Notes: generated from the letters alone by a model not told the origin. DNA of 13,032 bases from JBHICC01 sp046759385 (GCA_046759385.1 JBHICC010000062.1:1-13032), one strand, 5' to 3'. Positions 1-8,138 are shown, counted from the first letter of the stretch. Numbers and translations are program-made.

Positions 1-76
1 TGGTGCCGGCGAGTGGACTCGAACCACCGACCTACTGATTACGAATCAGTTGCTCTGCCAACTGAGCTACGCCGGC
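1..76 (-). tRNA. tRNA-Thr (anticodon CGT)
   Basis: Read on the minus strand, a complete 76-nt cloverleaf runs from GCCGGCG to CGCCGGC, then discriminator A and an encoded CCA at positions 3-1. The seven acceptor pairs are perfect. The anticodon arm has loop TTCGTAA, giving anticodon CGT (plus-strand 41-43), which reads the threonine codon ACG. The T arm carries GGTTCGAGTCC. The gene ends exactly at the window edge, so its terminator and any following tRNAs are out of view. It lies 17 bp downstream of the Fur-like gene on the same strand and I see no promoter in that gap, so it may be transcribed as part of the fur-like transcript. Confidence 0.97.
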
Positions 77-93
77 GTAGCGTATGGGGAGGG

Positions 94-510
94 TTAGTCG
101 CTGTGCCGCAACCGCACGACCACATCGACACCCTCCAACGTCGTGCCTTCGGGCAGCGGAGGAAGGCCGGACACCCTCACCCCGCCTGCGTCGATGTCGG
201 TGAGCGTTCCGTCAAAGAAATGGTGGTGAGGCCCCGTGTTCGAGTCGTAAAAGATCTTGGTCGGATCCGCAACCACTTGCCGAATCAGGCCTTTTTCTAC
301 GAAAAGCGCCAAAGTGTTGTATACAGTCGCTTTGGATACCCGCTGGCAATCCGCATTGACCTGCCTGAAAACCGTCTCAGCGGACAAGTGCACACAGCGC
401 CCGAAAAACGCGCGAGCGATCTCGACCCGCTGTGTCGTCGGATTGATGCCGTGCTCCCGTAGCCACACGCGCAGCCCTTCATTATCCCCAACCTTGTTTT
501 GTGTAATCAT
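94..510 (-). CDS. Fur-family transcriptional regulator (Irr/PerR-like)
   Basis: A 138-aa protein of Fur-family size. Residues 1-80 fit the winged-helix DNA-binding domain: HGINPTTQRVEIARAFF near 20-36 and the recognition helix with ATVYNTL at 61-67. The C-terminal half carries a triple histidine (H95-H97, HHHFF) of the kind that binds regulatory metal in this family. The two CxxC pairs that hold structural zinc in classical Fur, Zur and PerR are missing; the only cysteines I see are C39 and C55. ATVYNTL, HHHFF, missing CxxC and a VDVVVRLR-type end fit the Irr or short PerR-like branch better than Fur, so it probably responds to iron, heme or peroxide (inference). The ATG at 510 has no Shine-Dalgarno sequence and lies 9 nt from a perfect -10 box. 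It follows ispH, an iron-sulfur enzyme, on the same strand after a 210-bp gap that I would not read as an operon. Confidence 0.88.
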   Translation of the reverse strand: MITQNKVGDNEGLRVWLREHGINPTTQRVEIARAFFGRCVHLSAETVFRQVNADCQRVSKATVYNTLALFVEKGLIRQVVADPTKIFYDSNTGPHHHFFDGTLTDIDAGGVRVSGLPPLPEGTTLEGVDVVVRLRHSD

Positions 511-518
511 TTCAAAGC

Positions 519-547
519 ATTATAAGAGATGGCCGAAATCGAGTCTA
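519..547 (-). promoter_or_regulatory. Promoter of the Fur-like gene
   Basis: On the minus strand TAGACT (547-542, four of six consensus bases) lies 17 bp before a perfect TATAAT (524-519). Transcription would start about 6-8 nt later, at 511-513, almost on the ATG at 510. Inferred from sequence only. The rest of the 511-720 gap holds a 12-bp palindrome (566-577) but no clear terminator for ispH. Confidence 0.6.
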
Positions 548-720
548 ATCCGGAGCGGCACCCAGCCGCGATCGCGGCCCAATCTGGGGCAATAAGCCCG
601 GGCCGACCAGTTCGTTTCCGGTCAAATCGACGCATTTCACCACTTTTCGCGACATATCGCTGCAAGTTCACAGTGGTTTACAGCAATGGCGCTTGCGGCT
701 GGGGTTGTCCCGCCAACCGG

Positions 721-1653
721 TCAACCCGTGGCTTGCCTAAGCGCCCGGGGAATCTTGAAGGTGATGTTCTCCTCCTTGCCAGGCCGCTCTTCGATGATTT
801 CCGCGCCCCAGTCGCGCAGCCTCGCCACAACCCGTTGCACCAATACTTCGGGGGTGGACGCCCCCGCGCTGACGCCGATCTCGCTGGCGCCATCAAGCCA
901 CTCGCGTTTAAGGTCCTGTGGGCCATCGATCAGGTAGCCGCGCGCGCCCAGGCTTTCAGCAACCTCGCGCAGGCGATTGGCGTTCGAGCTGTTCGACGAT
1001 CCCACAACTAGGACCACCTGACAGTAACGCGCTAACTCTTTCACAGCATCCTGGCGATTCTGCGTTGCGTAACAGATGTCCTCTTTTCTCGGTCCCCTGA
1101 TTTTTGGAAACCGCCGCCGAAGGGCATCAATGACACGCGCCGTGTCATCCATGGACAAGGTTGTCTGCGTAACAAAGGCCAGGTCTTCCGGATCCTTGAC
1201 CTCTAAATGTTCGACGTCATCGGGTGTCTCAATGAGATAGATTCCCTCTTGTGCCTGACCCAACGTTCCTTCGACTTCCGGGTGCCCAGCGTGGCCGATC
1301 AAGATAATCTCAGTGTTATCCCTGCGGTGCAGATGGACTTCCATGTGCACCTTTGTCACCAAGGGGCAAGTTGCGTCGAACACGCGCAGTTTACGTTTCT
1401 CGGACTCGCGTCGCACGGCCCGCGAGACCCCGTGCGCACTGAAAATCACGGTAGCGCCATCGGGTATCTCGCCGATGTCCTCAACGAACACCGCGCCCTT
1501 TGCCTTGAGCTGTTCGACCACGAGCCGGTTATGAACCACCTCGTGACGTACGTAGATCGGCGCGCCGAACATCTTCAGCGCGCGCTCTACAATTTCGATC
1601 GCGCGATCAACACCAGCGCAGAAGCCGCGCGGGCTAGCAAGAAATACATGCAT
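721..1653 (-). CDS. ispH: 4-hydroxy-3-methylbut-2-enyl diphosphate reductase (IspH/LytB)
   Basis: Last enzyme of the MEP pathway: it reduces HMBPP to IPP and DMAPP with a [4Fe-4S] cluster in the cytoplasm. The 310-aa length is close to the 316 aa of the E. coli protein. The three cluster ligands are visible: C12 in ASPRGFCAGV, C96 in DATCPLVTKVH and C194 in DICYATQNRQ. Substrate-pocket residues are also in place: H41 in EVVHNR, H74 in SAHGVS, H124 and E126 in HAGHPEVEGT, and the SSNSSN loop at 219-224. The ATG at 1653 starts the protein exactly at the conserved N terminus, although no strong Shine-Dalgarno sequence precedes it. It lies 78 bp after lspA. The fkpB gene that commonly separates the two in gammaproteobacteria is absent. 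A possible separate promoter lies in the gap. Confidence 0.98.
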   Translation of the reverse strand: MHVFLASPRGFCAGVDRAIEIVERALKMFGAPIYVRHEVVHNRLVVEQLKAKGAVFVEDIGEIPDGATVIFSAHGVSRAVRRESEKRKLRVFDATCPLVTKVHMEVHLHRRDNTEIILIGHAGHPEVEGTLGQAQEGIYLIETPDDVEHLEVKDPEDLAFVTQTTLSMDDTARVIDALRRRFPKIRGPRKEDICYATQNRQDAVKELARYCQVVLVVGSSNSSNANRLREVAESLGARGYLIDGPQDLKREWLDGASEIGVSAGASTPEVLVQRVVARLRDWGAEIIEERPGKEENITFKIPRALRQATG

Positions 1654-1687
1654 GTTTCGTTAAACACCCACAAAGTTACGTTCTTGT

Positions 1688-1717
1688 ATTATGACCGCCG
1701 GCACATGTCGCGTCCAA
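1688..1717 (-). promoter_or_regulatory. Possible ispH promoter
   Basis: In the 78-bp gap between lspA and ispH, minus-strand CATAAT (1693-1688, five of six) follows TTGGAC (1717-1712, three of six) at 18 bp. Transcription would start near 1681, leaving a leader of about 28 nt. The -35 is poor, so ispH may equally be read through from lspA. Confidence 0.35.
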
Positions 1718-1731
1718 TCATCGCGGACATA

Positions 1732-2199
1732 TCAATAGCGCTTGCGAAAACCCAGTCCGATTGCATCTAAGACCAGCAGCACAACCCCAATGCTAATAGC
1801 CGAGTCAGCCACATTGAACGCTGGCCAATGCCAATCTTGGTAATATACATCAATAAAATCAACAACGTAGCCGTTACGCAGGCGGTCGATGAGGTTGCCA
1901 ATAGCACCGCCCAGGACAAGCATCAGGCCCACCAAGACCTGGACGTCATTGGCACTCAGCCGTCTCACCATAGCGATAATCACGAAAGACACAATCATCG
2001 CGATGATGGCGAAAACAAAATTCTGCCACCCGCTAGCGTCGCTAAGAAAGCCGAAAGCCGCGCCCGTGTTGAAAACCAGTGTTAGGTTCAGAAACGGTCC
2101 AAGCTCAATCGGCCCGCGCACAAGATATTTCGCGGCCGCGAACTTCGTCGCTTGATCAAGAACGATCACAGAAATGGCGATCGAATAGAATTTCAGCAT
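1732..2199 (-). CDS. lspA: Lipoprotein signal peptidase (signal peptidase II)
   Basis: Inner-membrane aspartyl protease that cuts the signal peptide from diacylated prolipoproteins. The 155-aa length is normal. Four hydrophobic spans are visible at about residues 4-20, 60-78, 88-105 and 130-148. The catalytic aspartates sit in the expected blocks: D114 in YVVDFIDV and D132 in FNVADSAIS. The family signatures FNTGAAFGFL (43-52) and GGAIGNLIDR (97-106) are intact. The ATG overlaps the ileS TAA by one base (TAATG), which is typical of translational coupling. The ileS-lspA pairing is conserved across many proteobacteria. Confidence 0.98.
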   Translation of the reverse strand: MLKFYSIAISVIVLDQATKFAAAKYLVRGPIELGPFLNLTLVFNTGAAFGFLSDASGWQNFVFAIIAMIVSFVIIAMVRRLSANDVQVLVGLMLVLGGAIGNLIDRLRNGYVVDFIDVYYQDWHWPAFNVADSAISIGVVLLVLDAIGLGFRKRY

Positions 2200-5027
2200 T
2201 AGGCGTATCGCCGGATTTCCCCAGCACCGGCCACATTCTGCACACAGCGTGCACAGATCCGCAGGTGCTCGGCATTAGATCCCACATCTTCACGGTGTTG
2301 CCAACAACGCACGCATTTCGGGTTCGCGGACGGCGTAACTGTTAACCACAAACCATCGATAGCAGTTTTCTCGGCGTGTTTTGGTCGCTGTACTTGTGGG
2401 TGCACACGCGCGTACGAGGTGATCAATACGAAACGAAGTTCGTCCTCAAGTGTGCGCAGATTTTCAGTCAATCCCGGTGTACCGTAAAGGTCCACCTCGG
2501 CATCTAACGATGAACCGATGTCGCCGGCGACGCGGACTTTTTCCAGCTCCTTGCTAACGGCTTCACGTACCGTAAGCACGTTGTCCCAATACTCTAATCC
2601 CATGTCATGATCAGCAGGCGTGTCTAGCATGGGCAGTTCGTACCATGTGCTGAGGAACACCGATTGTTCCCGTTTGCCAGGCATGTGTTGCCAGATCTCC
2701 TCGGCGGTGAAGCTCAGGATTGGTGCGAGCCAGCGCACAAGCGCCTCGAGCACGTATAGCATGACCGTCCGTGCGGAACGGCGACCACGACTACCGGCCT
2801 GCATGGTATATATACGATCCTTGAGAACATCGAGGTAGAAGCTTCCCATCTCGAGCACGCAGAACTGGTGCACTTTTTGATAGATCTGATGAAAACTGTA
2901 CTCATCGTAGGCCCGAATGATTTCGGCCTGCAATTGTTGCGTTCTTTCGAGCGCCCAGCGATCGAGCGATAGCAACTCGTCGATGGGCATCACGTCTTTA
3001 GGGTCAAAACCATTTAGATTGGCTAGCAGATAACGAGCGGTATTGCGTACGCGACGGTAGGAATCAGCCATACGCCTCAAGATCTCGTCAGAAATGCTCA
3101 TCTCTGCGCGATAGTCGGTTGCTGCCACCCAAGCACGTAGGATATCTGCACCCATGGTTTCGATAACTTCTTGCGGTGCGATCACGTTCCCACGCGACTT
3201 GGACATCTTCATGCCCTGCGCATCGACCGCGAAACCATGTGTCAATACTTCACGATAGGGTGCTCGATCGTAGATCGCCACAGATGTTAGCAACGACGAT
3301 TGAAACCAGCCGCGATGCTGGTCTGAGCCCTCAAGATACATTCCAGCTGGATGCCATGAGTCGCCGTGACCCGCCAACACGCACACATGGGTGACACCAG
3401 ACTCGAACCACACGTCCAGAATGTCGGTCACCTTCTCGTAATCGTCGGTCTCGCTATCTAGCAATTCTCTCGGGTCGAGCACGAACCACGCCTCGATTCC
3501 CTTTCGCTGCACCCTTTGCGCGATTTCCTCAATAAACTCTTCGGTGCGCGGGTGAATCTCGCCGGTTCCTTTGTGTACAAACAAGGTAATCGGTACACCC
3601 CAGGAACGCTGGCGCGAGATGCACCAATCCGGGCGGTTTTCGACCATACCTTCTATCCGCGCCCGACCCCATTCGGGGATCCATCGGGTTTTGGCAATCG
3701 CGCGCAGCGCGGATCCACGCAGTTTGTCCATGGCGATGAACCATTGCGATGTGCCGCGGAATATGATGGGCGTGCGGTGGCGCCAACAATGCGGGTAGCT
3801 ATGTTCGAACGCCTCTGCGTGTACCAAGGCACCGCATTCCTTCAACACCTCGATAATATGGTCATTGGCCTCAGAGACGTGCTCACCGGCGAAAAACTCG
3901 GTACGCGGCAAGAATTTCCCGTCTTCGCCGACCGGATTGTCGATCGGCAGATCGTACCGGACACCCATCAAGTAATCCTCGAGCCCATGACCGGGGGCGG
4001 TATGCACAGCACCGGTACCGGCTTCGATGGTCACGTGATCGCCCAGAATAAGTGGCACGACGCGATCGTAAAACGGATGCCGCAGGCGGAGGTCTTCAAG
4101 GTCGGCGCCGCGACAATACGCGATCACGCGATATTGGTCGATCCCATAGCGCAACATCGCATCCTTCATCAGCGCCTCGGCCAATAACCAGCGCTCCGAG
4201 CCACGTTCAGTATGGGTTTGTACCAACGCATAGTCGAGCTGTGGATTCAACGCGACGGCGTGATTCGCTGGGAGCGTCCACGGCGTCGTGGTCCAGATGA
4301 TCACCGAGATCGGGCCTTCACCTTCATGCTCATGACCCGGCGCGTGTTGGCAGCGTGCGAGAAATTGTTCCTCGTCCACAACGTCAAAGCGTACATCTAT
4401 CGTTGGCGAGGTCTTGTCGATATACTCGACCTCAGCTTCCGCCAGCGCGGATCCACAGTCTGCACACCAATGAACTGGCTTGTAACCCTTATACACATGA
4501 CCGCCGGTAACGACACGGCCCAATGCACGAACGATGTCGGCTTCGAAGCTGTAATCCATCGTTAGATAAGGATGGTCCCAGTCACCGAATACGCCAAGAC
4601 GTTTGAAATCCTCTCTTTGGCGTTCCATCTGGTCTCGTGCGTAGGCGCGAGAAGCACGGCGAAACTCCGCCGGATCTACCTGTAGACCCGCCTTGCCGAT
4701 CTTCTTTTCGACGGCAATTTCGATCGGAAGACCGTGACAATCCCATCCTGGTATGTATGGTGTATCGAAACCCGCGAGTGCCTTCGACTTGATGACTATA
4801 TCCTTCAAGACTTTGTTGACTGCGTGTCCAATGTGGATATCGCCGTTGGCATAAGGGGGACCATCATGCAATACATAAAGTGGACAACCTTGCCGGGCCG
4901 CTCGCATCTCGCTGTAGAGGTCCAGCGCCTGCCAGCGCTTGAGCATGTCGGGCTCGCGCTTCGCTAGATTGGCTCGCATTGGAAATCCCGTGCGCGGCAG
5001 GTTAAGCGTTTCTTTATAATCTGTCAC
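2199..5027 (-). CDS. ileS: Isoleucyl-tRNA synthetase
   Basis: Class I synthetase that charges tRNA-Ile. With a GTG start at 5027 the protein is 942 aa, against 938 in E. coli, and its first residues (TDYKETLNLPRTGFPMR) line up with the E. coli N terminus. A GAG lies 7 nt before this GTG. An in-frame ATG at 5066 would add 13 residues but has no properly spaced ribosome site. HIGH is at 65-68 and KMSKS at 607-611. The CP1 editing domain holds TTTPWTLPAN (about 246-255) and GTGAVHTAPGHGLEDY (about 337-352). WCADCGSALAEAEVEY is present, and the C-terminal zinc knuckle has C905, C908, C925 and C928. This is the bacterial form of the enzyme. The gene follows ribF and couples to lspA by a one-base overlap. 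I see no T-box. Confidence 0.97.
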   Translation of the reverse strand: MTDYKETLNLPRTGFPMRANLAKREPDMLKRWQALDLYSEMRAARQGCPLYVLHDGPPYANGDIHIGHAVNKVLKDIVIKSKALAGFDTPYIPGWDCHGLPIEIAVEKKIGKAGLQVDPAEFRRASRAYARDQMERQREDFKRLGVFGDWDHPYLTMDYSFEADIVRALGRVVTGGHVYKGYKPVHWCADCGSALAEAEVEYIDKTSPTIDVRFDVVDEEQFLARCQHAPGHEHEGEGPISVIIWTTTPWTLPANHAVALNPQLDYALVQTHTERGSERWLLAEALMKDAMLRYGIDQYRVIAYCRGADLEDLRLRHPFYDRVVPLILGDHVTIEAGTGAVHTAPGHGLEDYLMGVRYDLPIDNPVGEDGKFLPRTEFFAGEHVSEANDHIIEVLKECGALVHAEAFEHSYPHCWRHRTPIIFRGTSQWFIAMDKLRGSALRAIAKTRWIPEWGRARIEGMVENRPDWCISRQRSWGVPITLFVHKGTGEIHPRTEEFIEEIAQRVQRKGIEAWFVLDPRELLDSETDDYEKVTDILDVWFESGVTHVCVLAGHGDSWHPAGMYLEGSDQHRGWFQSSLLTSVAIYDRAPYREVLTHGFAVDAQGMKMSKSRGNVIAPQEVIETMGADILRAWVAATDYRAEMSISDEILRRMADSYRRVRNTARYLLANLNGFDPKDVMPIDELLSLDRWALERTQQLQAEIIRAYDEYSFHQIYQKVHQFCVLEMGSFYLDVLKDRIYTMQAGSRGRRSARTVMLYVLEALVRWLAPILSFTAEEIWQHMPGKREQSVFLSTWYELPMLDTPADHDMGLEYWDNVLTVREAVSKELEKVRVAGDIGSSLDAEVDLYGTPGLTENLRTLEDELRFVLITSYARVHPQVQRPKHAEKTAIDGLWLTVTPSANPKCVRCWQHREDVGSNAEHLRICARCVQNVAGAGEIRRYA

Positions 5028-5076
5028 AGCAGTTCTCAGATCCCGGCGACACAGACGCGCGTCCATCCTACGGTGT

Positions 5077-6048
5077 CTAGCACGCCGCGTCCTCTCCCTT
5101 CAAAACCGGCTGCGATGGATGGTAGTGCTTGAAAAAATCGCGCGCGCGCTCCCGATCCCTGTACATGTGGCGCTTGAGTTCGTCCAATGAGTCGAAGCGT
5201 TCTTCATCGCGCAACTTGTTAAGAAAATTCACGCTAAGGTATTGCCCGTAGATAGCACCATCAAAATCCAGTAGATGAACCTCAAGTAAGGTTCGTGTCC
5301 CATCGACGGTCGGACGGGTTCCTACGTTCGCGACCCCTGGTATCGGCTCACTCTCGAGCCCGAAGACTTCTACGGCGTGGACGCCATTAACCGGGGTGGC
5401 TTTCCGGTGCACATGGATATTGGCCGTGGGCATGCCAATGCGTCGGCCCAGCTTCGTGCCGTGGGCCACGCGACCGCACATACGGTAGGGGCGCCCCAGT
5501 AACTTCTCCGCGGTACCTAAGTCTCCCATCGCCAAAGCCTGGCGAACTCGAGTGCTACTCACCCGTTTCCCGTCTATTGTAACCGTGTGCATGTTTACAA
5601 CCTGAAAACCATATCGCTGCCCCGCAGTCTGCAGCAGCGCGAAATCGCCGCGCCTGCGCTTACCAAATCGGAAGTCGTCACCTACGACAAGATAGCGTAC
5701 GCCGAGATCCTGGATCAAAACGCGCGTGATAAACGTCTCTGGCTCCGTGCTCGCAAAGGCGTGGTCAAACCTGACCAAGAGCACCCGGTCCACAGAGTAG
5801 CGCCGCAGCACTTGCCACTTCTCACGGAAGCGGGTCAACCGCGGCGGCGCATTCTCGGGGCGGAAAAACTCCTGCGGCTGAGGCTCAAACAAAACGATCT
5901 GGGTAGGGAGGCCTAGCGCCTGCGCTTTTTCAGCGAGCTGGCCGACCACGGCCTGATGGCCTAGGTGGATACCATCGAAGTTACCAATCGTTGCCACGCA
6001 GCCGTGATGCCGGGGCGTCAAGTTATGCAGCCCGCGTATGAGCTCCAT
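5077..6048 (-). CDS. ribF: Bifunctional riboflavin kinase / FAD synthetase
   Basis: Makes FMN from riboflavin and then FAD. The 323-aa protein has the usual two domains. The N-terminal nucleotidyltransferase part carries GNFDGIHLGH (22-31), VVGDDFRFGK (121-130) and the SSTRVR motif (164-169). The C-terminal flavokinase part carries GRRIGMPTAN (201-210), NVGTRPTVDGT (241-251) and a closing segment with LRDEERFDSLDEL. The ATG at 6048 has AGGA 10 nt upstream. Starting ileS at 5027 leaves 49 bp between the genes; ribF-ileS is a conserved pair. Upstream, 112 bp separate it from the DUF2203 gene. That gap holds a small hairpin (6067-6081) followed by four Ts on the minus strand, and no convincing promoter. 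Confidence 0.97.
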   Translation of the reverse strand: MELIRGLHNLTPRHHGCVATIGNFDGIHLGHQAVVGQLAEKAQALGLPTQIVLFEPQPQEFFRPENAPPRLTRFREKWQVLRRYSVDRVLLVRFDHAFASTEPETFITRVLIQDLGVRYLVVGDDFRFGKRRRGDFALLQTAGQRYGFQVVNMHTVTIDGKRVSSTRVRQALAMGDLGTAEKLLGRPYRMCGRVAHGTKLGRRIGMPTANIHVHRKATPVNGVHAVEVFGLESEPIPGVANVGTRPTVDGTRTLLEVHLLDFDGAIYGQYLSVNFLNKLRDEERFDSLDELKRHMYRDRERARDFFKHYHPSQPVLKGEDAAC

Positions 6049-6160
6049 GACAGCGCATTCCTGAAAATCTCACGAAGAGATAAAGGTTAACGCCTCGCTA
6101 ATGCAAGATCCAGCGGCGAGCGAGCGCGACAGAGAGGGAAACAACGCGGTGTGATATCGT

Positions 6161-6577
6161 CTAGCAGTGGGCCCAGTCGGGATCAAACTCTTCGATCACC
6201 TCCCGCAACGGTCTGCGCCCACCGAAACCCTCGTGATAGTTGTGATAGTGCCCCAACTTTAGCTCGGGGAACTTCCAGCAGAGATAGCCGTCACCGGTAT
6301 CAAAATCCACGAGCCACAGGCCCTTTACGACCAGACCTAACCGCTCCATCTTTCCGACCCAAGCCTTGACGATAGTCTCGTATTGACGCTCCACCTCTTG
6401 CATGTGCGGATTCATCGGGATCATCGCCTCAAGCTTGCGCCGCACTGGTTCGAGCTCGTGGTAGGCCGCCTCCGTGATTCTGCGCACGAGCGGAAACAGC
6501 GCGCCCGCTTCCGACAGCGTAAATACGCGCGGATCATCACACGGAACGATTTGTGCTACTGCAGAAGCTCTAGACAT
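6161..6577 (-). CDS. DUF2203 family protein, function unknown
   Basis: A 138-aa soluble protein with no signal peptide or membrane span. It shows the pattern I associate with DUF2203: FTLSEAGALFPLVRRI near 19-34, a charged helical middle at about 40-80 that could form a coiled coil, then GLVVKGLWLVDFDTGDGYLCWKF (in part, 81-103), the LGHYHNYHEGFGGRR stretch (108-122) and an acidic end. Conserved-looking C100, W101, H110, H112 and H115 could bind a metal, but that is a guess. No function is known to me. The ATG at 6577 overlaps the murJ stop by 8 bp and has AGGCAGAGAG just upstream; a longer reading would need a TTG at 6595. It sits where ribF directly follows murJ in Pseudomonas, so it is probably co-transcribed with murJ. 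Confidence 0.85.
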   Translation of the reverse strand: MSRASAVAQIVPCDDPRVFTLSEAGALFPLVRRITEAAYHELEPVRRKLEAMIPMNPHMQEVERQYETIVKAWVGKMERLGLVVKGLWLVDFDTGDGYLCWKFPELKLGHYHNYHEGFGGRRPLREVIEEFDPDWAHC

Positions 6578-8138
6578 CACTCTCTGCCTGATCAAGATGA
6601 TCCAGCATCAACTGCTTGGGCCTAATACCCGATAGCAGAATGGCCGCACTATAGACCAGAACGCCCACGCTGATCCAGAGGGTCAAACGCAGCACACGCT
6701 CGGCGAAGTCAGCCTCCATCCAGCCCACGAGGCTACCCGCACCCCAGCCCACCACTACTGCCATTACTAGACTTGCAATACCAATGCGCAGCAAGAACCC
6801 TCCCCATCCGGCCGCCACCGAATAAACCCCGTCTCTGCGAAGGAGCCGAAACAGCAAACCCGCATTGATAAACGCGGCCAGTGAGATCGCGAGTGCAAGC
6901 CCCGCGTGGGCCAATGGATACACCAACGCCAGACTAAGCACGATGTTGGCGCCAACGCTCAATGCTGCCACACGTGCTGGCGTCGCCGTATTCTGGCGCG
7001 CATAGAAACCGGAGGCGAGAATCTTGACGAGAATGAACGCTAACAAACCAATGGAAAAAGTAATCAATGCGCGCGCCGTCATTTCCACATCGTTCTCGCT
7101 GAATTTGCCGTAGTGAAAGATTGTGGTCAGGATAGGGCCAGCCAGTACAATCAGACCAATCGAGGCGGGCGTGCCAACAAGAAACGCCCAGCGCAGTGCC
7201 CAGTCCAACAGCCGCGAGAACTCCTCTGGGGATGCGTTCGCATGCTTTCTCGATAAGGTAGGCAGAATGACTGTGGCGAGCGCGATCCCAAACACCCCCA
7301 ATGGAAACTCCATTAGGCGATCGGAGTAATAGAGCCAGGAGACGCTGCCGGTCACAAGGAACGACGCTAACAGCGTGTTCACCAACATATTAATCTGTGC
7401 CACCGAGCTGCCGAATACGGCAGGCAACATCAGCTTGATGACGCGCGCAACCCCCGTCTGTCGCCACGCCAGCCGCGGCCGCGGTAACGCGCGAATCCGG
7501 CGTAAGGCTGGAATTTGAAACACCAGCTGCACCACCCCAGCAATAAAGATGCCCCAGGCCAAGGCGATACCTGCATTTTCCATTGCGGGCGCGAGCCATA
7601 GCGCGGCTGCAATGAGCGAAAGGTTCAACAACACCGGTGTAAACGCAGCTATGGCGAAACGCTCGTGGGTGTTGAGAATCCCAGCAGCAAGCGCGACCAG
7701 CGATATGAACGCCAAATAGGGAAAGGTGATACGCAGAATTCGTACCGTAAGCTCGTACTGTTCCGGCTTAGCCAGGAATCCCGGCGCTAGCATCGTCACG
7801 ATGAGCGGCGCGATAACAACACCGACCACCGTGACTAGGAGCAGAACCGTACCAAGCAGGCCGGCAACATAATCCAAAAACGCACGCTGTTCCGCTGCCG
7901 TCGCGCGCTGCCGATGCTCGGAATACACAGGCACAAAAGCCTGGGAAAATGCGCCTTCAGCAAAGATGCGACGAAAGAAGTTCGGAATGCGAAAAGCGAC
8001 AAAAAACGCGTCGGCGGTAATGTCCTCGCCGGCGCCGATGATACGCGCTAGCACGTTATCTCGGATGAGGCCGGTGACACGGGAGACCAATGTCATCCCG
8101 CCGGTAATAGCCGTTGACTTGAGCAACCTACTTGACAA
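6570..8138 (-). CDS. murJ: Lipid II flippase MurJ (MviN)
   Basis: Polytopic inner-membrane flippase of the MOP superfamily that moves lipid II to the periplasmic face for peptidoglycan synthesis. The protein is 522 aa with about 14 hydrophobic spans. Charged residues of the central cavity are present: R20 and R26 (R18 and R24 in E. coli) in SRVTGLIRD, the paired arginines and the glutamate in RIPNFFRRIFAEGAFSQAF, and D-R-x-x-E in YYSDRLMEFP. The start I chose is TTG at 8138. It gives MSSRLLKSTAITGGMTL, matching the usual N terminus, and has GGAG 6 nt upstream. The reading frame also opens from a TTG at 8198, but that has no ribosome site and lies upstream of the likely -10 box. The 3' end overlaps the DUF2203 gene by 8 bp. 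Confidence 0.96.
   Translation of the reverse strand: MSSRLLKSTAITGGMTLVSRVTGLIRDNVLARIIGAGEDITADAFFVAFRIPNFFRRIFAEGAFSQAFVPVYSEHRQRATAAEQRAFLDYVAGLLGTVLLLVTVVGVVIAPLIVTMLAPGFLAKPEQYELTVRILRITFPYLAFISLVALAAGILNTHERFAIAAFTPVLLNLSLIAAALWLAPAMENAGIALAWGIFIAGVVQLVFQIPALRRIRALPRPRLAWRQTGVARVIKLMLPAVFGSSVAQINMLVNTLLASFLVTGSVSWLYYSDRLMEFPLGVFGIALATVILPTLSRKHANASPEEFSRLLDWALRWAFLVGTPASIGLIVLAGPILTTIFHYGKFSENDVEMTARALITFSIGLLAFILVKILASGFYARQNTATPARVAALSVGANIVLSLALVYPLAHAGLALAISLAAFINAGLLFRLLRRDGVYSVAAGWGGFLLRIGIASLVMAVVVGWGAGSLVGWMEADFAERVLRLTLWISVGVLVYSAAILLSGIRPKQLMLDHLDQAESDV

Noticed and set aside
13..462. Plus-strand open frame beginning MDSNHRPTDYESVALPTEL
   Set aside because: The first 20 codons are the reverse strand of tRNA-Thr, a well-known source of false proteins, and the rest is antisense to the Fur-like gene.
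566..577. Palindrome CCGCGATCGCGG between ispH and the Fur-like gene as an operator
   Set aside because: It is a single copy, it lies upstream of the fur-like -35 without overlapping it, and such GC-rich palindromes are expected in this genome; recorded only.
1689..1730. 13-codon minus-strand frame between lspA and ispH as a leader peptide
   Set aside because: It has no run of regulatory codons and no ribosome site, and it crosses the likely ispH promoter.
1207..1770. 187-aa plus-strand open frame over ispH
   Set aside because: It is a shadow of the ispH coding sequence; it has no recognisable family and no promoter.
3516..4187. 223-aa plus-strand open frame inside ileS
   Set aside because: It is fully antisense to a conserved part of IleRS, shows no recognisable domain, and no ribosome site was found.
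3705..4456. 14-bp direct repeat CAGCGCGGATCCAC at 3705 and 4443 in ileS
   Set aside because: Both copies are inside conserved coding sequence 738 bp apart, without any associated structure; chance is enough.
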